Source: Omnitrophica WOR_2 bacterium RIFCSPHIGHO2_02_FULL_52_10
GTDB lineage: Bacteria; Omnitrophota; Gorgyraeia; Zapsychrales; Zapsychraceae
Length of the DNA stretch: 11,111 bases
Direction: 5' to 3'
Assembly (NCBI GenBank): GCA_001805655.1
Contig: MHGR01000118.1
Coordinates: 1-11,111 of the forward strand
Part shown: positions 6,686 to 11,111 of the stretch, piece after piece
Layout of the letters: each line of letters begins with the position of its first letter
Numbering within the stretch: position 1 is the stretch's first letter
Program-made: the position numbers and the translations under genes
Notes under the pieces: generated by a model
What the model was told of the DNA's origin: nothing
The model's database searches: none
Seen by the model: the letters and a program-made list of their open reading frames with translations, nothing else

Positions 6686-6785
6686 TTCCTCCGAAGCAAA
6701 AAAGTCTTTCCTATTATTTTTGCGAAGGAGAATAAATTCCTGTAAACCATCACACCAGAAAACATTTCAATCGAGGAGCTCAAGT
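6686..6785 (+). promoter_or_regulatory. purU leader with imperfect hairpin and ribosome binding site
   Basis: These 100 bases separate the palindromic element from purU and are AT-richer than the flanks. GCAAAAA (6696-6702) pairs with TTTTTGC (6717-6723), and TCC/GGA pairs extend the stem beyond a three-base mismatch. AGAATAATTCCT (6679-6690) and AGAATAAATTCCT (6729-6741) bracket this hairpin as near-identical direct copies. AGGAG at 6774-6778, seven bases before ATG 6786, sets the purU start. I see no convincing -35/-10 pair. Confidence 0.4.
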
Positions 6786-7637
6786 ATGAATCATGCGGTC
6801 TTACTCCTGTCCAGCCCGGACCGGCGCGGGATCACGGCGACCGTGACCAACTTTATTTATGAGCACAACGGCAATATCGTGCACGCTGACCAGCACATCG
6901 ATGAGCAAAGCAACACGTTCTTCATGCGCGTGGAATGGTCGCTGGACGGCTTTAAACTCGGCAAGCAGGATATCGGGAAGAAATTCAGGCCCATTGCCGC
7001 GAAGTTCAAGATGCGCTGGGACCTCAGCTTCAGCGATCAGCGCCCGCGCGTGGCGATTTTTGTTTCCCGGCACCTCCATTGCCTGCATGACCTGCTCTAC
7101 CGGCACGCCGACGGCCAGCTCAACTGCGAGATCCCGTTGATCATCAGCAATCACCCCGGTGCCCGGCCGGTAGCGGAGCATTACGGCATCGCCTTCCATG
7201 AAATTCTCATCACGAAAGGCAATAAGCGCGGACAGGAGAAGAAGGAAATGGAGCTTTTGAAGAAAAACGGCATCGACCTGCTCGTCCTGGCGCGCTATCA
7301 CCAGATTTTTACGGAGCCGTTTGTCACGGCCTTTGAACACCGCATCGTCAACATCCACCATTCGTTTTTACCGGCCTTCGCCGGCAAGAACCCCTATCTT
7401 CAGGCGTTCAAAAAGGGAGTGAAGATCATCGGGGCCACGAGCCATTTTGTGACGCCGGCGCTAGATGAGGGGCCGATCATCGAGCAGGACACGGTGCGGG
7501 TCAGCCACCGCGATTCTCTCGATGACTTGGTCCGTAAGGGCGAAGACCTGGAAAAGGTGGTTTTAAGCCGGGCGGTCCGGCTGGCCCTGGAGAAGAAGAT
7601 CCTCAGTTACGGCAATAAAACGGTTATTTTTGATTAG
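6786..7637 (+). CDS. purU: Formyltetrahydrofolate deformylase
   Basis: PurU hydrolyses 10-formyltetrahydrofolate to formate and tetrahydrofolate, balancing one-carbon pools and supplying formate for PurT-type purine synthesis. The 283-residue length matches the family. An N-terminal ACT-type regulatory domain (about residues 4-80, beginning [18 protein letters not shown]) is followed by a formyltransferase-like catalytic domain (about 86-283). Catalytic positions known from the related GAR transformylase are kept: N189 and H191 in [11 protein letters not shown], and D227 in TPALDEGPI. The ATG at 6786 has AGGAG at 6774-6778. The same frame is open much further upstream, but that part crosses the palindromic element and the previous gene, and it lacks family similarity. 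No purine genes adjoin it. The next gene begins 16 bases after the stop. The ACT domain suggests control by methionine/glycine-type effectors, as in E. coli; that is by analogy only. Confidence 0.95.
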   Translation: MNHAVLLLSSPDRRGITATVTNFIYEHNGNIVHADQHIDEQSNTFFMRVEWSLDGFKLGKQDIGKKFRPIAAKFKMRWDLSFSDQRPRVAIFVSRHLHCLHDLLYRHADGQLNCEIPLIISNHPGARPVAEHYGIAFHEILITKGNKRGQEKKEMELLKKNGIDLLVLARYHQIFTEPFVTAFEHRIVNIHHSFLPAFAGKNPYLQAFKKGVKIIGATSHFVTPALDEGPIIEQDTVRVSHRDSLDDLVRKGEDLEKVVLSRAVRLALEKKILSYGNKTVIFD

Positions 7638-7653
7638 GCGGAAGACGCTCTTC

Positions 7654-8577
7654 ATGGCGGGCATGATTCAGGTGGCCAAAGGCGACATCACGAAATTGGA
7701 AGTGGACGCCATTGTCAACGCGGCCAACGCCTCCCTTTTGGGAGGCGGCGGTGTGGACGGGGCCATTCACCGCGCCGCAGGCAAACAGCTTTTGGTGGAA
7801 TGCCGCACCCTAGGCGGGTGCGACACCGGCGATGCCAAGATCACGAAAGGGTATAAGCTCTTTGCGCGGCACGTGATTCATACCGTCGGGCCCGTTTGGA
7901 GCAACGGCCGGAAGAGCGAGCCCGAACTTTTGGCCAACTGTTACCGGCGCTGCCTCGAACTCGCCGCTGAGCACAAGATTGAAACCATCGCGTTCCCGTG
8001 CATCAGCACGGGGGTCTATCGGTTTCCCAAGAAACTGGCGGCCGAGATCGCGTATAAAACGGTTTCCGAGTGTTTAAGGAAAATGGCGGCCATTGAGCAG
8101 GTGGTCTTTTGCTGTTATTCAGACGAAGATTACAATTATTATCAATCCTTGGTCTACGGCAAGGATAAAACGGGGGGGGAGGTGAACATGCTCAAAGGCA
8201 AGCACATCGTTGGGGTGTTGCTGTCAGCCGCCGTGTTATTGTGCGGCGCGTCGTCCGGATTCGCCCAGTCAAAGATCGAAACGGAGGCGCTGAAAACCAG
8301 GACCCGGCAGGTCATCCGGGAATCCCGCCAGCAGCAACGGGGTTTTTTAAATCGGCTGCGCGCGGCGATTCAGGACCTCAAGAGCAAGGTCAGGCAACTG
8401 AAGACGCAAATGACGGACAATGAGCTGCGTCTGCAAAAAAACCGCGCCAACGCGCGGGAGGCCCAGGCCAGGGTCAGGGCGCAGCAGCAGGAAGCCAAGC
8501 TCAGGATGCAATCTGCTTCCATAAGACAGAAACAACAGATGCGTGACCTGAGGGATTTCATGAGGAAGAATAGATAG
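7654..8577 (+). CDS. Macrodomain protein (ADP-ribose/O-acetyl-ADP-ribose hydrolase type) fused in frame to a secreted coiled-coil protein
   Basis: As written, the frame encodes 307 residues. Residues 1-172 are a YmdB-like macrodomain: GDIT (10-13), VNAAN (21-25), the glycine-rich loop [10 protein letters not shown] (30-39) and ISTGVYRFP (117-125). Such proteins bind ADP-ribose and remove O-acetyl or ADP-ribosyl groups in the cytoplasm. Then comes a run of eight Gs (8172-8179), and from residue 179 a signal peptide and a coiled coil. A signal peptide in mid-protein is not sensible for a cytosolic hydrolase. With one G fewer, the frame would stop at TGA 8183-8185 after 176 residues, the usual macrodomain length. 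The fusion is therefore probably two genes joined by an indel (sequencing error, mutation or slippage). I chose ATG 7654, with AGGCGGA at about 7636-7642; ATG 7663 is an alternative. The macrodomain call is firm; the fusion is doubtful. Confidence 0.8.
   Translation: MAGMIQVAKGDITKLEVDAIVNAANASLLGGGGVDGAIHRAAGKQLLVECRTLGGCDTGDAKITKGYKLFARHVIHTVGPVWSNGRKSEPELLANCYRRCLELAAEHKIETIAFPCISTGVYRFPKKLAAEIAYKTVSECLRKMAAIEQVVFCCYSDEDYNYYQSLVYGKDKTGGEVNMLKGKHIVGVLLSAAVLLCGASSGFAQSKIETEALKTRTRQVIRESRQQQRGFLNRLRAAIQDLKSKVRQLKTQMTDNELRLQKNRANAREAQARVRAQQQEAKLRMQSASIRQKQQMRDLRDFMRKNR
8177..8187 (+). promoter_or_regulatory. Ribosome binding site inside the poly-G junction
   Basis: GGGAGGTGAAC lies directly before ATG 8188. 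GGAGGTGA is a near-perfect match to the anti-Shine-Dalgarno sequence at ideal spacing. It indicates independent initiation of the secreted coiled-coil protein even though the macrodomain frame runs through it. Confidence 0.7.
8188..8577 (+). CDS. Secreted Arg/Gln-rich coiled-coil protein (likely separate gene)
   Basis: Read from the ATG at 8188, this is a 129-residue protein with a textbook signal peptide: basic start MLKGKH, hydrophobic core [16 protein letters not shown] and a probable cleavage after GFA (residue 26, before QSKIE). The mature part is almost wholly helical and very rich in Arg, Gln, Lys and Glu, with heptad-like spacing ([15 protein letters not shown], then [17 protein letters not shown]). 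This predicts a long exported coiled coil. It is in the same frame as the upstream macrodomain gene, but has its own strong ribosome binding site. The motif LLCGAS includes a Cys, but it lies too early and lacks a clean lipobox, so a lipoprotein is less likely. I do not recognise a family; small periplasmic coiled-coil proteins of this type may act in envelope spacing or chaperoning. The next gene starts eight bases after the stop. Confidence 0.65.
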   Translation: MLKGKHIVGVLLSAAVLLCGASSGFAQSKIETEALKTRTRQVIRESRQQQRGFLNRLRAAIQDLKSKVRQLKTQMTDNELRLQKNRANAREAQARVRAQQQEAKLRMQSASIRQKQQMRDLRDFMRKNR

Positions 8578-8585
8578 CATTTACC

Positions 8586-9974
8586 ATGGCTCAAGAATAT
8601 CTGCGCGTTTCGCAATTAAACGAATTAATCCAGGATGTCCTGCATGCCGGCTTTCCCCAGCCGGTCTGGGTCTGCGGCGAAATCCAGGGGTATGACCGCA
8701 ACCGGGGGAAGAACCATATCTTTTTTGAGCTGGTGGAAAAGGACCCCGCCTCTGAGAACATCATCGCCAAAATCGGGCTGGTCCTCTTTTCCGGCCGCAA
8801 AGCGCACATCAATGAGGTCCTGAAAAAGAGCGAGAACGCCTTTGCCCTCAGGGATGATATCGAGGTGAAATTCGCCTGCAGCGTCGATTTCTACCCTCCG
8901 CACGGCGCCGTCCGGCTCATTGTCGAAAGCATTGACCCCGCCTACACGCTCGGCCGCCTGGCCCAGGAGCGGCAGAAGCTGATCGCGGAGCTGAAGGAGA
9001 AAGGTGTCCTGGACAAGAACAAACTTCTGGAGCTGCCGCCGGTGCCGCTGAACATCGGTTTGGTGACTTCGGATGACTCGGCGGCCTATCATGATTTTTG
9101 CGCGGAGCTGCGCCACAGCGGGTTTGGTTTCCGCGTATTTCTGTATAACGCCCTGATGCAGGGGAGCAAGGCGGAAAAAGAGATTTGCCAAGGTGTCGAA
9201 CAACTCGGCGGGATGGAAGGCCCGGAGGTGATCGTGATCACGCGCGGCGGCGGGTCCATCGCCGACTTGAGCTGTTTCGACAGCCGGAAGATCGCGCAGG
9301 CGATCGCCGCCTGCCCGCTGCCGGTTTTAAGCGGCATCGGCCATGAGATTAATTTGACGGTCACGGATCTGGCTGCGCACACGTACCAGAAAACCCCGAC
9401 GGCCGTGGCACAGTTCTTGGTCGCCCGCGTCCAGATGTTTCTCGATGACCTGGATGCCAAATTGGAATATATTTCCCGTGAAGCGCTGGCAAAGCTCGAA
9501 GCGGAGCAACAGCGCCTGAAGGATAACGCCCTGGCCCTGCAGGCCGGCACCACGGCCTACTTGAAGGCCCACCGCGAAAAAATCATCGGGTTCCAGGAAG
9601 TCATCCGGCAAAGGCCGGCGATGGTGTTAAAGAATCAGCGAGTATATCTGCAGGAGCGGCGCAAGACGCTCGAAAAAACGGCCGGGACGTTTTTGGCGAA
9701 CAATAAATTAAAAGTGGCGAACTACCGGAAAATGGTGGACATGGTCCACCCGGACAACACGCTCAGGAGGGGCTTCAGCATCACCAGGGCCCCGGACGGC
9801 TCCATTCTCAAAAGCATCCGCGCGGTGCGGGCGGAAGACGAATTGGTCACGGAGGTTTCGGACGGCGCTATCAAGAGTTCGGTCATTAAAACATCAAGAA
9901 ATAAAAAGTCCAACGATGACAGTGAAGGAGATATATGGCTGAAGCGAAATACGGCAAGTCCATTAAAAAGTTAG
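8586..9974 (+). CDS. xseA: Exodeoxyribonuclease VII large subunit
   Basis: XseA is the nuclease and DNA-binding subunit of exonuclease VII, which degrades single-stranded DNA to oligonucleotides together with several XseB chains. The 462 residues show the usual order: an N-terminal OB-fold (1-115, beginning LRVSQLNELIQDVL), a nuclease domain (about 120-280) with SDDSAAYHDF (D170), ITRGGGSIADL (R220) and GIGHEINLTVTDLAA (H253), a long coiled coil (280-385) that holds XseB, and the C-terminal HPDNTLRRGFSITR block (388-401). N256 stands where the common GHETD/GHEVD motif has Asp. The ATG has only a distant GAGGAAGA before it (8562-8569). The last 40 bases overlap xseB in another frame, giving a polar tail beyond the conserved end. 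The gene pair forms an evident operon. The identification is firm; full activity given N256 is unproven. Confidence 0.94.
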   Translation: MAQEYLRVSQLNELIQDVLHAGFPQPVWVCGEIQGYDRNRGKNHIFFELVEKDPASENIIAKIGLVLFSGRKAHINEVLKKSENAFALRDDIEVKFACSVDFYPPHGAVRLIVESIDPAYTLGRLAQERQKLIAELKEKGVLDKNKLLELPPVPLNIGLVTSDDSAAYHDFCAELRHSGFGFRVFLYNALMQGSKAEKEICQGVEQLGGMEGPEVIVITRGGGSIADLSCFDSRKIAQAIAACPLPVLSGIGHEINLTVTDLAAHTYQKTPTAVAQFLVARVQMFLDDLDAKLEYISREALAKLEAEQQRLKDNALALQAGTTAYLKAHREKIIGFQEVIRQRPAMVLKNQRVYLQERRKTLEKTAGTFLANNKLKVANYRKMVDMVHPDNTLRRGFSITRAPDGSILKSIRAVRAEDELVTEVSDGAIKSSVIKTSRNKKSNDDSEGDIWLKRNTASPLKS

Positions 9975-10129
9975 AAGAGCTCATCGAGAAGATCGAGAGC
10001 GAAACCATCGATGTCGATGAGCTGTCGGACAGCGTGAAAGAAGCGGTCGCGCTGATCAAGGCCTGCAAAGACAAGATCGAGAAAGCGGAGCTGGAAGTCA
10101 AGAAAGCCGTCAGTGATTTTGACAGCTGA
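9935..10129 (+). CDS. xseB: Exodeoxyribonuclease VII small subunit
   Basis: This 64-residue, highly charged, all-helical protein has the XseB pattern. It starts with YGKSIKKLEELIEKIES, then has a short acidic break (TIDVDELSDSVKEAVALIK) and a second helix (ACKDKIEKAELEVKKAV). XseB is a small helical hairpin that packs along the coiled coil of XseA and is needed for exonuclease VII activity. Length is typical (60-80). AAGGAG at 9925-9930 lies four bases before the ATG, a strong site located inside xseA, so the two subunits are coupled and this one can be made in excess, as its stoichiometry in the complex requires. The ORF is intact and ends with TGA. Identity is supported both by sequence pattern and by its place directly after xseA. 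Confidence 0.92.
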   Translation: MAEAKYGKSIKKLEELIEKIESETIDVDELSDSVKEAVALIKACKDKIEKAELEVKKAVSDFDS

Positions 10130-10160
10130 AATATTTTTCCTCCGTTAAGAAAGGAAAACA

Positions 10161-11066
10161 GTGCTATCCATTTCGACCTCCTGGTTGGGGCCGGAGATCA
10201 AGGTCAAAGACTGGCTGGCCAAGGTCAGGGATCTGGGGTTCGACGCGGTCGAGCTTAGTTACAAGATCACCGCGGACCAGTTAAAGGAAGCCGAGAAATA
10301 TTTGAGGCCGACGGGGCTGAAGGTTTCCAGTATCCACAATTTTTGCCCGACACCCGATGACGGGCCCTCCGAACGCCATCTTTCCAATTATTACCGCCTG
10401 TCCGCGGTGGATGAGCAGGAGCGCCGGCAGGCCGTCAAGTGGACCAAGGTCGCCGTGGATACCGCGCGGCGCGTGGGGGCCGGGGTGGTGGTGATCCATG
10501 CCGGGACGCTGGAGCATGAGGATGTGCGCTCTCCCGGGTTATTTGATCTATACACCGGCGGGCAGAAAGACAGCGCCGCGTTCAAGGCGGAGCGAAAACG
10601 CATGCTGGCCTTAAGGGCGGGAAAAAAAGGGCCGTATATGGCCGCCCTCGAGAGGAGTTTGCGTGAATTGATCCCCTACAGCCTGTCCCAAAAAATCACG
10701 ATCGGTCTGGAGACGCGCTATTATCCGCTGGAGATTCCCGATTTCGATGAGATCGGGTATTTCTTAAATCTGTTCGGCGAACGGGAGATGGGGTACTGGC
10801 ACGATGTCGGCCACGCGGAGATCAACAGCCGGCTGGGGATCAAGCCGCACAAGGCGTTCTTGGAAACGTATAAGGACCGTTTGATCGGCGTGCATCTGCA
10901 CGGGATCAAGGGCAAAAAGGACCACCTCGCGCCGTTCGAAGGGGATATGGATTTGAATGCCTTCCTTCCTTTTTTTAACGAGCATGTGATCAAGGTCGTT
11001 GAGTCAAAGTCGTTCGCCGACGATGAAATGATGAGGGCGGCGGTGGCGAGGTTGAAAGCGGCGTGA
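10161..11066 (+). CDS. TIM-barrel sugar phosphate isomerase/epimerase-like protein (AP endonuclease family 2 fold)
   Basis: This 301-residue protein of the xylose isomerase-like TIM-barrel group includes isomerases, epimerases, dehydratases and endonuclease IV. Candidate metal-ligand and active-site positions occur in the expected order at strand ends: E31 (AVELSY), H59 (SIHNF), H113 (VIHAG), E184 (GLETR), D215 and H218 (WHDVGHAE), H245/H247 (GVHLHG) and E281 (VVESKS). No signal peptide is visible. The start is GTG, since GAAAGGAAA six bases upstream is a good ribosome binding site and the barrel's first strand (LSISTSW) begins immediately after it. It lies 31 bases after xseB with no terminator between them, so co-transcription is possible. 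Sequence alone does not tell a sugar isomerase from an endonuclease IV relative. The absence of endonuclease IV's usual signature arrangement, as far as I can judge by eye, favours a metabolic enzyme. Confidence 0.8.
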   Translation: MLSISTSWLGPEIKVKDWLAKVRDLGFDAVELSYKITADQLKEAEKYLRPTGLKVSSIHNFCPTPDDGPSERHLSNYYRLSAVDEQERRQAVKWTKVAVDTARRVGAGVVVIHAGTLEHEDVRSPGLFDLYTGGQKDSAAFKAERKRMLALRAGKKGPYMAALERSLRELIPYSLSQKITIGLETRYYPLEIPDFDEIGYFLNLFGEREMGYWHDVGHAEINSRLGIKPHKAFLETYKDRLIGVHLHGIKGKKDHLAPFEGDMDLNAFLPFFNEHVIKVVESKSFADDEMMRAAVARLKAA

Positions 11067-11111
11067 GGGAAGCTCCTGATTCCTTGCATTCCCTCCCCCT
11101 TGCCCCGCCTT

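Noticed and set aside
6528..6785. Upstream extension of the purU frame
   Set aside because: It would begin inside another gene and cross the palindromic element; the ACT domain starts exactly at ATG 6786, which has a good ribosome binding site.
11065..11096. AGGGAA/TTCCCT inverse pair after the last gene as a terminator
   Set aside because: The stem is six pairs with a 17-base loop and is followed by C-rich sequence, not by Ts.

Overview
The window is a densely packed, GC-rich bacterial segment in which every supportable gene lies on the + strand. The likely source is an uncultivated Gram-negative bacterium. Exported proteins with classical signal peptides, PilZ proteins, short spacers and intergenic palindromes would fit a lineage such as Omnitrophota, but this is a guess from gene style and no marker gene here fixes the phylum.

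Layout. (1) 3-893: 3' part of an alanine dehydrogenase gene cut by the window edge. (2) 906-2022: two small PilZ-domain genes, probable c-di-GMP receptors. Between them are 229 bases with a terminator-like hairpin and an unexplained open frame. (3) 2056-4125: a large two-domain enzyme, a class II aldolase fused to a short-chain dehydrogenase (RhaEW-like). (4) 4134-6685: a tight chain with overlapping or nearly touching ends. It holds an exported methionine sulfoxide reductase B, a compact Pif1/RecD-type helicase and two unrecognised small proteins. The last of these ends inside a palindromic repeat element (6576-6685). (5) 6786-7637: formyltetrahydrofolate deformylase (PurU), preceded by a 100-base leader with an imperfect hairpin. 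(6) 7654-8577: a macrodomain protein whose frame runs through a run of eight Gs into a secreted coiled-coil protein. A perfect ribosome binding site and ATG at the junction suggest that these are two genes joined by a +1 indel or by slippage. (7) 8586-10129: exodeoxyribonuclease VII large and small subunits (xseA, xseB), overlapping by 40 bases. (8) 10161-11066: a TIM-barrel sugar isomerase/epimerase-like protein of unknown substrate.

Most genes are housekeeping or metabolic: amino acid oxidation, one-carbon metabolism, DNA processing, oxidative repair and sugar metabolism. They do not form one obvious pathway. Only xseA-xseB is a clear functional pair; the remaining linkage is one of close packing and probable co-transcription. 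I see no tRNA, rRNA, CRISPR, insertion sequence or defence system. The points most worth a second look are the poly-G macrodomain junction, the palindromic element that supplies the end of a small gene, the unexplained stretch between the PilZ genes, and an Asn at a normally acidic position in the XseA nuclease core.
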